Source: Xenophilus sp. L33
GTDB lineage: Bacteria > Pseudomonadota > Gammaproteobacteria > Burkholderiales > Burkholderiaceae_C
Direction of reading: 5' to 3'
NCBI RefSeq assembly: GCF_009765735.1
Contig: NZ_LMUW01000007.1
Location: 1 to 64,000, forward strand
Length of the DNA stretch: 64,000 nt
Shown here: positions 19,175 through 27,537 of the stretch, piece by piece
Layout of the letters: every line of letters starts with the position of its first letter
Position numbering within the stretch: position 1 is the first letter of the stretch
The notes under the pieces: model-generated
What the model was told of the DNA's origin: nothing
What the model saw: the letters and a program-made list of their open reading frames with translations, nothing else
Database searches by the model: none
Made by a program: the position numbers and the translations under genes

Positions 19175-20287
19175 TCAGTGGAAGACGGGGATGCGCAGGT
19201 TGACCGAAGGTCGGTAGTGCCAGCCGCGCCGCTGCAGGTCGGCGGTGTCGAGGCCGCCGGACAGCATCGCCTGCAGGGCAGCAGTGGCGAGGATCAGCGC
19301 GAGGTCGCGGCCCGGGCAGGCGTGCGGGCCGTGGCCGAAGCCCAGCGGATCGGCTTCGCCGCTGGCGAGCACCAGCAGCAGCGCATCGCCCGGCGCCAGC
19401 GCGATGGCCGCCAGGTGGGTCGGCGCGGCGACGAACCGGCGGGTGTTGTGCACCGACGGATCGCGCCGTGCCACCTCTTCCACCAGCGCCGGCAGTTGCG
19501 TCCACTGCGTGCCGATGCGCCGGCGGCGATCCGGATCGCGGGCCAGCGCCACCAGGCTGTTGCCGAGCAGACCGGCCGTGGCTTCGCAGGTCTGCGACAG
19601 CAGGCCGACCAGGTTCGTCAGCAGCGGCCCCGACAGGCCCTGCGGCGAAGCGCGGCGCACGGAGGCCAGCAGGCTGCCGTCGCGCTCGGTCGGCTCGCCG
19701 ACCCGCGCCTCGAAGCGCGCCATCAAGGCGGCTGCGGCGGCGCCGGCGGCGGTCAACTTGTCCGGCGTCGACAGCGGCGACAGGCAGGCCACGAAGTCGG
19801 CGGTCGATGCCGACAGGCTCGGCAGTTCCGCCAGCGTGAAGCCCAGCAGATGGGCCACGGCGCGCACCGGGAACGCAAGGCAGGCGGCGGACGGGTCGCC
19901 CAGCGCATCGCTGGTCTCGATGCCGGCTTCGGCCACGGCCAGTGCGTCGGCATGCGCCTGCGCCGGGTCGATGGCCGAGAGCGCGGCCGCCAGCGTCGGC
20001 CGGATCGCGGCGTGCAGCGGGCCGTCGTTCATCCGGACGTGGCTGCCGAACACCTCGCCCGCCGGCGTGCCTGCGATCGCGGCCGGCACCGGCTCCGCAG
20101 GCGGCCGCACGCGCAGCGCCGGATCGCGCAGCGCCGCCCGCACCACCTCGGGCCGGCTGGCGACCCAGAGCCGCAGCCCTGTGTCGAAGACCAGCGGCGG
20201 CCCGGCGCGCAGTGCCGCGTACCAGGGATAGGGATCGGGATGGGTGACGGCGGCGATCGCGTCGGCGGGTGGTTGGGCTTCGATCAT
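19175..20287 (-). CDS. cytochrome P450
   Basis: 370 residues, a compact bacterial P450. The heme loop is [16 protein letters not shown] with Cys324 as thiolate ligand. The K-helix ExxR is Glu271-Val-Ala-Arg274. The I-helix region ([17 protein letters not shown]) has Cys-Glu where an acid-alcohol pair usually sits, as in some P450s with unusual oxygen activation. No ferredoxin partner is adjacent. It is divergent from an ArsR-type regulator across 52 bases, so it is probably under that regulator. Substrate unknown. Confidence 0.93.
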   Translation of the reverse strand: MIEAQPPADAIAAVTHPDPYPWYAALRAGPPLVFDTGLRLWVASRPEVVRAALRDPALRVRPPAEPVPAAIAGTPAGEVFGSHVRMNDGPLHAAIRPTLAAALSAIDPAQAHADALAVAEAGIETSDALGDPSAACLAFPVRAVAHLLGFTLAELPSLSASTADFVACLSPLSTPDKLTAAGAAAAALMARFEARVGEPTERDGSLLASVRRASPQGLSGPLLTNLVGLLSQTCEATAGLLGNSLVALARDPDRRRRIGTQWTQLPALVEEVARRDPSVHNTRRFVAAPTHLAAIALAPGDALLLVLASGEADPLGFGHGPHACPGRDLALILATAALQAMLSGGLDTADLQRRGWHYRPSVNLRIPVFH

Positions 20288-20304
20288 GGACGGCAGTCTG
20301 GCGT

Positions 20305-20333
20305 TTGCGTTGCCGACATGCTTCGTCTAGGAT
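20305..20333 (+). promoter_or_regulatory. candidate promoter of the ArsR-type gene
   Basis: TTGCGT (20305-20310), a 17-base spacer, and TAGGAT (20328-20333). The ATG follows only six bases after the -10, so the mRNA would be leaderless or nearly so. The whole P450/ArsR intergenic space is 52 bases, so any operator must overlap both promoters. Confidence 0.35.
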
Positions 20334-20339
20334 CGAATC

Positions 20340-21044
20340 ATGGATGCAAACACCGCCGACAACCAACTGGCGCGCGTGGCCGGCGCGATCGCCGAACCGG
20401 CCCGCGCCCGCATGCTCTGCTGCCTGATGGACGGCCACGCCCGCACCGCGACCGAACTGGCCGCGGTCGCCGAGGTCGCGGCCTCGACCGCCAGCGCGCA
20501 CCTGGCGCGGCTGAAGGAGCAGCGCCTGGTCGATGCGGTGGCGCAGGGCAAGCACCGCTACTTCCGGCTGGCCGGCGGCGAGGTGGCGGCCGCATTGGAG
20601 AGCCTCCTGGTGGTGGCCGGCGTGGCGCGCAGCAGCTTCCGGCCCAGCACGCCGAGCCCGCTGCGCTCGGCGCGCACCTGCTACGACCACATGGCTGGCG
20701 CCGCCGGCGTCGCGCTGCACGACCACTTGCGGGCGCAGGGCTGGCTGACCGAATTGCCGACCGGCGACGGCGCCTACGAACTCACTGCCGAAGGCGAAGG
20801 CGCGCTCCAGGCGCTCGGGCTGGACGTCGAAGCCGCACGCGGCCGCCGCCGCCGCTTCGCCTGCGCCTGCCTCGACTGGAGCGAGCGTCGACCGCACCTG
20901 GGGGGCGCCCTCGGCGCCTCGCTGTTGCAACTGTCGCTGCAGCGCGGCTGGGTCCGGCAGGACCTCGACAGCCGCGCCCTGGCGGTGATGCCGCGGGCGC
21001 GGCGGGAGGTGCCGGGGATGTTTGCGGGGAGCGGCGCGGTTTAG
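20340..21044 (+). CDS. ArsR-family winged-helix regulator (long form)
   Basis: 234 residues, about twice the size of a minimal ArsR protein. Residues 8-90 carry the winged helix: EPARARMLCCLMDGHARTA, then TELAAVAEVAASTASAHLARL as recognition helix and KHRYFRLAGGEVAAALES as wing. The C-terminal half (from SARTCYDHMAGAAGVALHDHL) contains YDHMAG and CLDWSERRPHLGGALGA, seen in a subgroup of ArsR-like regulators with a ligand domain. No Cys-rich metal site of the ArsR/SmtB type is seen, so the ligand may be organic. Its likely target is the divergent P450. Confidence 0.87.
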   Translation: MDANTADNQLARVAGAIAEPARARMLCCLMDGHARTATELAAVAEVAASTASAHLARLKEQRLVDAVAQGKHRYFRLAGGEVAAALESLLVVAGVARSSFRPSTPSPLRSARTCYDHMAGAAGVALHDHLRAQGWLTELPTGDGAYELTAEGEGALQALGLDVEAARGRRRRFACACLDWSERRPHLGGALGASLLQLSLQRGWVRQDLDSRALAVMPRARREVPGMFAGSGAV

Positions 21045-22209
21045 TGGCGCGATTGGGCTATCGCGCCCGGGCGCGGCTGACATCGGCCTGTCAGTCCAGA
21101 GCGAGGAGATCCTGGCCCGGGTTCAACGACCCCTCCCCCGGCGCACGCCGGTCGGTTACGACCGCGCTTTTCTCGACGACTATCGCCCTAATGACACGTT
21201 CTATCTGCCGAGCGACTTGCGCTCAGAGTTGCGGGCGGCAGGACAGGCGGCGGCCGGTGTGGACCAGCCAGCCGGCACGTACGCCCGACAGATCCTCGAT
21301 CGTTTGCTGATCGACCTCTCGTGGAATTCCAGCAGGCTGGAGGGCAATACCTACTCGCTGCTGGAAACCGAGCGGCTGGTCGCGGCGGGCGAGGTTGTCG
21401 TCGGCAAGGACGCGTTCGAAGCCCAGATGATCCTCAATCACAAGGCGGCCATCGAGTTCCTCGTCGACTCCGCGAGCGACATCGGCTTCAACCGCTACAC
21501 GGTGCTCAATCTGCACGCACTGCTTTCGGACAACCTCTTGAGCGATCCCACGGCCAGCGGACGCCTGCGCCGTATTGCGGTTGGCATCGGGCATTCGGTG
21601 TTCCATCCGCCGGAAGGACCGCAACGCATCGAAGAATGCTTCCGGCAATTGCTCGACACCGCCTCGGCGATCGTGGATCCACTGGAACGGGCCTTCTTCG
21701 CGATGGCGCATTTCCCTTACCAGCAACCGTTCGAGGACGTGAACAAGCGCGTGTCGCGGCTTGCGGCCCACATCCCGTTGATCAAGGGCAATCTTTGTCC
21801 GCTGTCCTTCGTGGACGTGTCGCAGGTGCTCTACACGAGCGCGACGCTGGGGGTCTACGAACTCAGGCAGGTGGCGCTTCTTCGCGATGTCTTCGCCTGG
21901 GCTTATCGCCGCTCTTGCGCTCGGTACTCGGCGGTTCGGCAATCGCTGGGCGAACCCGATCCTTTCCGGCTGCGCTATCGCGACCTGCTCATGCAGGTGG
22001 TGGGCGAGATCGTCCGGCGCCCGATGGACAAGCGACAGGCCATCGCTTTCATCCACGAGCAATCGCAAGCACGGGTGCCGGAGGCGGATCGGGCTCGTTT
22101 CACCGAACTGGCCGAGACCGAGGCCCTCAGCCTGCATGAAGGCAACATGGCCCGCTATCGGGTCCGGCCGAGCGAATACGGCGCCTGGCGCGCCGTCTGG
22201 GATCACTGA
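21022..22209 (+). CDS. Fic-domain protein with an atypical active site
   Basis: 395 residues counted from TTG 21022; no ATG or GTG occurs in the first part of this frame, so the exact start is uncertain. A Fic inhibitory-helix motif is intact as Ser103-x3-Glu107-Gly108 (SSRLEGN). The catalytic loop reads QPFEDVNKRVSR (235-246), so the His of HPFx[D/E]GN[G/K]RxxR is Gln235 while the Phe, Asn and both Arg remain. Fic proteins normally AMPylate Tyr/Thr/Ser side chains. The gene overlaps the ArsR stop by 23 bases and converges on the AMP nucleosidase gene with a 7-base overlap. Its composition is slightly less GC-rich than neighbours. Confidence 0.85.
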   Translation: MRGAARFSGAIGLSRPGAADIGLSVQSEEILARVQRPLPRRTPVGYDRAFLDDYRPNDTFYLPSDLRSELRAAGQAAAGVDQPAGTYARQILDRLLIDLSWNSSRLEGNTYSLLETERLVAAGEVVVGKDAFEAQMILNHKAAIEFLVDSASDIGFNRYTVLNLHALLSDNLLSDPTASGRLRRIAVGIGHSVFHPPEGPQRIEECFRQLLDTASAIVDPLERAFFAMAHFPYQQPFEDVNKRVSRLAAHIPLIKGNLCPLSFVDVSQVLYTSATLGVYELRQVALLRDVFAWAYRRSCARYSAVRQSLGEPDPFRLRYRDLLMQVVGEIVRRPMDKRQAIAFIHEQSQARVPEADRARFTELAETEALSLHEGNMARYRVRPSEYGAWRAVWDH

Positions 22210-23732
22210 AACGCCACCTCCGCAAAGCTCCGCAGCTTCCGGCTGTGCAGCCGGCTCGAGCCTTCGCGGCGCAGGATGTCGATCGCGGCCATGCCGATGC
22301 GCAGGTGCTGCTCGACCCGCTCGCGGTAGAAGTGGTTGGCCATGCCGGGCAGCTTGATCTCGCCGTGCAGCGGCTTGTCGCTGACGCACAGCAAGGTGCC
22401 GTAGGGCACCCGGAAGCGGAAGCCGTTGGCGGCGATGGTGGCGCTTTCCATGTCGAGCGCGACCGCGCGGCTCTGGCTGAAGCGGCGCTGCGGCTGGTTG
22501 CCCGGGAGCAGTTCCCAGTTGCGGTTGTCGGTGCTGGCGACGGTGCCGGTGCGCATGATCTTCTTGAGCTCCGGGCCCTGCGTGCCGGTGACTTGCTCCA
22601 CCGCCTTCTCGAGCGACACCTGGATCTCCGACAGCGCCGGGATCGGCACCCACAGCGGCAGCTCCTCGTCCAGCACGTGGTCTTCCCGCACATAGGCGTG
22701 GGCCAGCACGTAGTCGCCGAGCTGCTGGCCCTGGCGCAGGCCCGCGCAGTGGCCGAGCATCACCCAGGCGTGCGGGCGCAGCACCGCGACGTGGTCGGTG
22801 ATGGTCTTGGCGTTGGCCGGGCCGACGCCGATGTTGACCATGGTGATGCCGGTGCAGTCCTCGCGCACCAGGTGGTAGCCGGGCATCTGCGGCAGCCGCG
22901 GCGGCGCGGTGCCCTGGCTGCCGTCGAGCAGGGCGCCGAACATCTCGCCGATCTTGCCGTCCTTGCCGGCGGCCAGGCCGCGGCGCCGCGTGATGACGTT
23001 GCCGGGTTCGACGAAGGCGATGTATTCGCTGTTCTCGTCGGTCATCGCCTCGTGGCCGAGCCGCACGAATTCGTCGATGTAGAACTGGTAGTTGGTGAAC
23101 AGCACGAAGTTCTGGAACCACTCCGGTGCGGTGCCGCTGTAGTGGCGCAGGCGGTGCAGCGAGTAGTCGACGCGCGCCGCGGTGAAGAGCGACAGCGGCT
23201 GCGCCTCGCCGGACTTGGCCTCGTAGGTGCCGTTGGCGATGCCGTCGTCCATCGCGGCCAGGTCGGGCAGGTCGAAGACGTCGCGCATCAGGGCGCGCCG
23301 CTCGGTGGTCATGGTGCCTTCGATGTGGTCGTTCTCGGCGAAGGAGAAATGGATCGGGATCGGCTGGGTGCTGGTGCCGATCTCGAGCTCGACCTCGTGG
23401 TTCTCCAGCAGCAGCCGGAACTGCTCGCGGTAGTAGCGCGCGAACAGGTCGGGCCGGGTCAGCGTGGTCTCGTAGCGGCCCGGGCCCGACACGAAGCCGT
23501 AGCTGAGGCCGAGGTTGGCCGGCGGCATGCGGCGCGAGACGGTGTGGGTGTGGATGCGCACGAAGGGATAGCAGGCGCGCACCCGGCCCGGCAGGCTCTC
23601 GCCGGCGACGAAGCGCAGCATGGCGTCGCGCAGGTGCTGCAGGCCGCCGTCGTAGATGAGTCGGACCTGCTCCAGCGCGGCCTGGGGATCGGTGAAGCGG
23701 GCGGGAGCGATGAAGGCGGGCATGTAGGGCAT
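22203..23732 (-). CDS. amn: AMP nucleosidase
   Basis: 509 residues from ATG 23732; another in-frame ATG lies 24 bases upstream and neither has a clear ribosome-binding site. The N-terminal AMP-nucleosidase-specific domain is followed by a phosphorylase-type fold with TGITMVNIGVGPANAKTITD, HAWVMLGHCAGLR and AVALDMESATIAANGFRFR, the last carrying the Met-Glu-Ser of the ribose site. It splits AMP into adenine and ribose 5-phosphate and so helps control adenylate pools. The gene converges on the Fic gene with a 7-base overlap. Confidence 0.93.
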   Translation of the reverse strand: MPYMPAFIAPARFTDPQAALEQVRLIYDGGLQHLRDAMLRFVAGESLPGRVRACYPFVRIHTHTVSRRMPPANLGLSYGFVSGPGRYETTLTRPDLFARYYREQFRLLLENHEVELEIGTSTQPIPIHFSFAENDHIEGTMTTERRALMRDVFDLPDLAAMDDGIANGTYEAKSGEAQPLSLFTAARVDYSLHRLRHYSGTAPEWFQNFVLFTNYQFYIDEFVRLGHEAMTDENSEYIAFVEPGNVITRRRGLAAGKDGKIGEMFGALLDGSQGTAPPRLPQMPGYHLVREDCTGITMVNIGVGPANAKTITDHVAVLRPHAWVMLGHCAGLRQGQQLGDYVLAHAYVREDHVLDEELPLWVPIPALSEIQVSLEKAVEQVTGTQGPELKKIMRTGTVASTDNRNWELLPGNQPQRRFSQSRAVALDMESATIAANGFRFRVPYGTLLCVSDKPLHGEIKLPGMANHFYRERVEQHLRIGMAAIDILRREGSSRLHSRKLRSFAEVAFQ

Positions 23733-23788
23733 CGCGTCATTGTGCAATGCGCCCATGACGCCGGGCCGGGCCGGCCCAGGCTTGTGCG

Positions 23789-25144
23789 CTAGCCGACGTT
23801 CGGCACCCGCATCGTCACGAACTCCTCCGCCACGGTCGGATGGACGCCGATGGTGCTGTCGAACATGGCCTTGGTGGCGCCGGCGCGCATCGCCACCGCG
23901 AAGCCCTGCACGATCTCGCCGGCGTCGGGGCCGACCATGTGCAGGCCGACCACGCGGTCGCTGGCCTTGTCGACCACCAGCTTCATGAAGGTGCGCTCGG
24001 TGCTTTGCGACAGCGAATGGCGCAGCGCCTTGAACTCGGTCGAGAAGATGGTGACCTTGCCGAACCTGGCGCGCGCCCCGGCCTCGGTGAAGCCGCAGGT
24101 GCCGACGTTCGGGTGCGTGAAGATCGCGGTCGGCGTGAATTCGTAGTCGAGCTGGCGCCGGCCCTTGCCGAACAGCGTGTCGACCACCGCCATCGCCTCG
24201 GCGGTAGCGATCGGGGTCAGCTGCTGCTTCGTCGAGACGTCGCCGATCGCGTGGATGGACGGCACCGAGCTGCGGCCGTGGCCGTCGACCACGATGCCGC
24301 CGTCCTCGCGCGTCTTCACGCCGGCGGCTTCCAGGTTGAGCGCCTGCGTGTTGGGCTTGCGGCCGGTGGCGAACAGGACCACGTCGGCCTCGATCCGTTC
24401 ACCCGCCGCGAGGGTGGCGCACAGGCCGTCCTTTTCCTGGATGACGGAGGCGATCTGGCTGTTGAAGCGCAGGTCGATGCCGGCGGAGATCAGTTCCTTG
24501 GCGAGGAATTCGCGCAGGTCCTCGTCGAAGCCGGTCAGCAGGTGCGCGTTGCGGCAGATGTGCGTCACCTTCGAGCCGAGGCCGTTGAAGATCGAGGCGA
24601 ACTCGCAGGCGATGTAGCCGCCGCCCACCACCAGCAGGCGCTTCGGAAAGGGATCGAGGTCGAACATGGCGTCCGACACCACAACGTGTTCGCGGCCCGG
24701 CAGCTCGGGCACCCAGGGCATGCCGCCGGTGGCGACGAGGATGTGCCGCGCGGTGTACGACCGGTCGCCGACCTGCACCGTGTGGGCATCGACGAACTGG
24801 GCCCAACCCTGTACGAAGGTGACCGACGCGCCGTCGAGCAGGCTGCGGTAGACGCCGTTCAGGCGATGGATCTCGCGCGCCCGGTTGGCCTTGAGCAGCG
24901 CCCAGTCCAGCCGCGGATGGCCGACCTGCCAGCCGTAGCCGGCGGCTTCCTCGAAGGCTTCGGCATAGGAGGCCGCGTAGCTGTAGAGCTTCTTCGGGAT
25001 GCAGCCGACGTTGACGCAGGTACCGCCGAGTTCCGCGCATTCGGCCAGCGCGACCCGGGCACCGAGCTGGCCTGCGGTGCGCGCGGCGCGCACGCCGCCA
25101 CTGCCGCCGCCGATGACGAAGAAGTCGAAATCGAAATTGCGCAT
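23789..25144 (-). CDS. gor: glutathione-disulfide reductase
   Basis: 451 residues, as for bacterial glutathione reductases. FAD motif FFVIGGGSGGVRAAR at the N-terminus; redox-active disulfide Cys43/Cys48 in GGTCVNVGCIPKK; NADPH-binding GGGYIACEFASI followed by CRNAHLLTGFDED; and the C-terminal active-site His in HPTVAEEFVTMR. It reduces GSSG with NADPH in the cytoplasm. AAGGAGC lies just before the ATG. It is the downstream neighbour, on the same strand, of the FecR-type gene but 76 bases away. Confidence 0.95.
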   Translation of the reverse strand: MRNFDFDFFVIGGGSGGVRAARTAGQLGARVALAECAELGGTCVNVGCIPKKLYSYAASYAEAFEEAAGYGWQVGHPRLDWALLKANRAREIHRLNGVYRSLLDGASVTFVQGWAQFVDAHTVQVGDRSYTARHILVATGGMPWVPELPGREHVVVSDAMFDLDPFPKRLLVVGGGYIACEFASIFNGLGSKVTHICRNAHLLTGFDEDLREFLAKELISAGIDLRFNSQIASVIQEKDGLCATLAAGERIEADVVLFATGRKPNTQALNLEAAGVKTREDGGIVVDGHGRSSVPSIHAIGDVSTKQQLTPIATAEAMAVVDTLFGKGRRQLDYEFTPTAIFTHPNVGTCGFTEAGARARFGKVTIFSTEFKALRHSLSQSTERTFMKLVVDKASDRVVGLHMVGPDAGEIVQGFAVAMRAGATKAMFDSTIGVHPTVAEEFVTMRVPNVG

Positions 25145-25220
25145 GGAAGCTCCTTCGGACCGACTGTAGCCCGAGGCGTCGCGGACCGTGGGCGGGGCCG
25201 CGGCTGGCTTCCCGCGAACG

Positions 25221-27422
25221 CTAGAGCTTCTCGCCCTGGGGCTGCCCGGCCTGAGCCGGCTGGCCCTGCGGATGCGGGGCCTGCGGGAAATGCGGCTGCT
25301 GCTGCTGTCCTTGCAATGCGCGCTGGACCTGCTGCGCCTGAATTTGTTGCTGCTGGGCGCGCATCTGCTGCTGTTGCTGGGCCTGCATCTGCTGGGCTTG
25401 TGCCTGGCGCTGCTGCATCTCCTGCTGCATCCGTTCGGCTTGCTGCTGCTGTTGCCGCATCTGCATCTGCTGCTGGGCCTGGGCCTGGGCCTGGGCCTCG
25501 CGCTGGATTTGCTGCTGCTGTTGGGCTTGCATCTGCTGCGTCCGCTGCTGCATATCCTGCTGCTGGCGCTCGGCTTGCTGGCGTTGCTGGGCCTGCTGCA
25601 TCTGCTGCGCCTGTTCGGCTTGCTGGCGCTGTTGGGCTTGCTGCATCTGCTCGGCCTGTTGGCGCTGCTGAACCTGTTGCGCCTGCTGAGCCTGCTGCGC
25701 TTGCATCTGCGCGGCGCGCTGCTGGAATTCCTGCTGCTGCCGCTGCACTTGCTGGGTCTGCTGGGCCTCGCGCATCTGCTCGGTCTGCCGCAGCTGTTGC
25801 GCCTGGGCTTGCGCGCCGCGCTGCTGCATCTCCAACTGCTGCCGTTGCGCCTCCTGCATCTGTCGCGCTTGCTGCGCCTGTTGCGCTTGTTGCACCTGTT
25901 GCGGCGGCAAGCCCTGTTGCGGCCCGCCGCGCTGCGCGAAGCCTGGCTGCGGTTGCATCGGCGGCTGCAGCTGCGAGAAAGGCTGCTGCGTCGTGCGACC
26001 CAGCGCTGGCATCGCCACCGGCGGCGCCACCGCGACCGGGCGGGCGAAGGCGCCCACGCCGCGCTCGCCGCGTGGCAGCATCGGCGCGGCCATCGCGACC
26101 GGCACGCCGGCCAATTGATTGGGCTGCAGCCGGACCACGTTCTGGCGGCCGATCGGACCGCGGCCGAAGGCGTCGCTCGGCACCACCGTGACCGCGCCTG
26201 GCGTCTGCTGGTTGGCGAAGACGGCGTTGCGCGGCATCGGCTGGCGGTCGAAGCGCTGGACGGCGCCCCGGTTGGCTTCCTCGACGTAGCGCTGGCTGGC
26301 GTGATAGCCCGGCTGCCACGGCTCGCCCGGCGCCAGCGGGAACCACCCGACGCCGTTGCGGCCGCCGCCGATCGCCAAGCTGGCGCCGGCCGCGCCGCCG
26401 ACGAAGCCGACCAGCGCCGGCGAATAGACCGGCCGCGCCTGCTGCTGCCGGCCCGGCACCCAGCCCCAGCGCGGTCCGAAGCGGGCCCAGCGACCGTAGT
26501 GCGCGGTGGCGAAGCCCCAGGGCGCGGCGTCGACCCAGGTCGCGCCCCAGGGCGCGACGTCGATCCATTGGCCGTCGCTGTAGGGCGCCCAATCGGCGTC
26601 GGTGTTGTGCGGGAACCAGACTTCGCCGTACGTCGGGTCGGTCTGCCAGTCGCCGTTGCCGTCCAGTTGCTGGTAGCCGACCATGTCGCGCGAGACGTAA
26701 CGCGCGGCCACCGACTGGTCTTCGGTCCGGTCGCGCTCGGCGACCCAGCGGTCGAAGGCGGTGCCGGTGCGCATCGGCGCGCCGCTCACCGCGACCAGGT
26801 TACGGCCGGTGGTGGTCAATTGCTGGTGCGCGCCCAGCGGCAGCGATTCGCCGCCTTCGCCGAACAGCGTGACTTGGCCGACGGCGACCGCGACCTGGCT
26901 GGTGCCGGTGGCCGGATCGCTTTCGATGCGGTAGTCGCCGGGCGCGTCGATCACGACCGCGAAGTTGTCGGTGTCGACCTCGAGCCGCTGGCCGGCCAAG
27001 AGCGGTTCGCGCACCCGCACCTGCAGGTTGCCCTGACTGGCGGTGATGCGGGCGGTGCTGTCGTCCAACTGGTCGATCGAGACGGCGGTCTGCTCGTCCA
27101 GGCGCAACGCGGTGGAACCGAGCGACAGCTCGGCACGGGCACCGTTGTCGGTCCAGAGCCGGTCGCCGGTGGTGACCGGCCGGTTCGGTACCACGTCGTA
27201 CCAGTTGCTGTCGCCAGCCGGCGAGAAGGTGACCACGCCCTGCTGGTAGCTGAGAATGCCGACCCGGCCGGGTGGGTCCTGCTGGGCGAATGCGGGCAGG
27301 CCGCTGCCGGCCAGCAGGGCGCCGAGCAACAGGGCGACCAGGCGGCCGGCCGCTCGGCCCGGGTGGCCCGACGGGTACGAGGGCGAAGCGGAGGAAGCGC
27401 GGGCGTTGAGAAGTCGTGTCAT
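25221..27422 (-). CDS. exported FecR-domain (DUF6600-type) protein with a long glutamine-rich tail
   Basis: 733 residues from ATG 27422. A signal peptide is visible (LVALLLGALLAGSGLPAFAQQ, cleavage near 47). Residues about 75-200 match FecR-type beta structure (LWTDNGARAELSLGSTALRLD). Residues 245-330 are Trp-rich repeats such as YGEVWFPHN, APWGATWVDAAPWGF and RWGWVPG, as in DUF6600 proteins. From about residue 478 to the end the chain is Gln-rich (QQAQQAQQ blocks with Met, Arg, Glu), probably a coiled coil. It should act in the periplasm or envelope; function unknown. No sigma-factor gene is adjacent, so it is not a classical FecIR system. Confidence 0.85.
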   Translation of the reverse strand: MTRLLNARASSASPSYPSGHPGRAAGRLVALLLGALLAGSGLPAFAQQDPPGRVGILSYQQGVVTFSPAGDSNWYDVVPNRPVTTGDRLWTDNGARAELSLGSTALRLDEQTAVSIDQLDDSTARITASQGNLQVRVREPLLAGQRLEVDTDNFAVVIDAPGDYRIESDPATGTSQVAVAVGQVTLFGEGGESLPLGAHQQLTTTGRNLVAVSGAPMRTGTAFDRWVAERDRTEDQSVAARYVSRDMVGYQQLDGNGDWQTDPTYGEVWFPHNTDADWAPYSDGQWIDVAPWGATWVDAAPWGFATAHYGRWARFGPRWGWVPGRQQQARPVYSPALVGFVGGAAGASLAIGGGRNGVGWFPLAPGEPWQPGYHASQRYVEEANRGAVQRFDRQPMPRNAVFANQQTPGAVTVVPSDAFGRGPIGRQNVVRLQPNQLAGVPVAMAAPMLPRGERGVGAFARPVAVAPPVAMPALGRTTQQPFSQLQPPMQPQPGFAQRGGPQQGLPPQQVQQAQQAQQARQMQEAQRQQLEMQQRGAQAQAQQLRQTEQMREAQQTQQVQRQQQEFQQRAAQMQAQQAQQAQQVQQRQQAEQMQQAQQRQQAEQAQQMQQAQQRQQAERQQQDMQQRTQQMQAQQQQQIQREAQAQAQAQQQMQMRQQQQQAERMQQEMQQRQAQAQQMQAQQQQQMRAQQQQIQAQQVQRALQGQQQQPHFPQAPHPQGQPAQAGQPQGEKL
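25224..25991 (-). repeat. CAG/CTG-rich low-complexity stretch encoding poly-Gln-type repeats
   Basis: About 770 bases of imperfect Gln codon repeats (CAG and CAA mixed with codons for Ala, Met, Arg and Glu), lying inside the FecR-type gene. Mixed codons rather than one pure triplet suggest selection for glutamine and not simple slippage. Confidence 0.85.
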
Positions 27423-27537
27423 GGAGCGATCTCTTTTTGTCACTCCCACCTCAACGCGCCAGGCCGCCGCGTCGCTGGCCTCGATCTGTCAAGGCGAGGT
27501 AAATAAATGCACCCGGAGGCCGCTTTCTTGTTACCAG

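Noticed and set aside
25224-25991. Possible tandem-repeat or CRISPR-like array
   Set aside because: The repeats are codon-level and imperfect, with no constant repeat length or spacers, and keep one frame throughout.
27487-27492. TTGACA on the minus strand before the FecR-type gene
   Set aside because: The hexamer is a perfect -35 but no -10-like sequence lies 15-19 bases downstream.
25188-27506. A Leu-rich + strand open frame that looks like a membrane protein
   Set aside because: It is the reverse of the Gln-rich codons (CAG read as CTG); the apparent hydrophobic run is only the complement of the poly-Gln tail.
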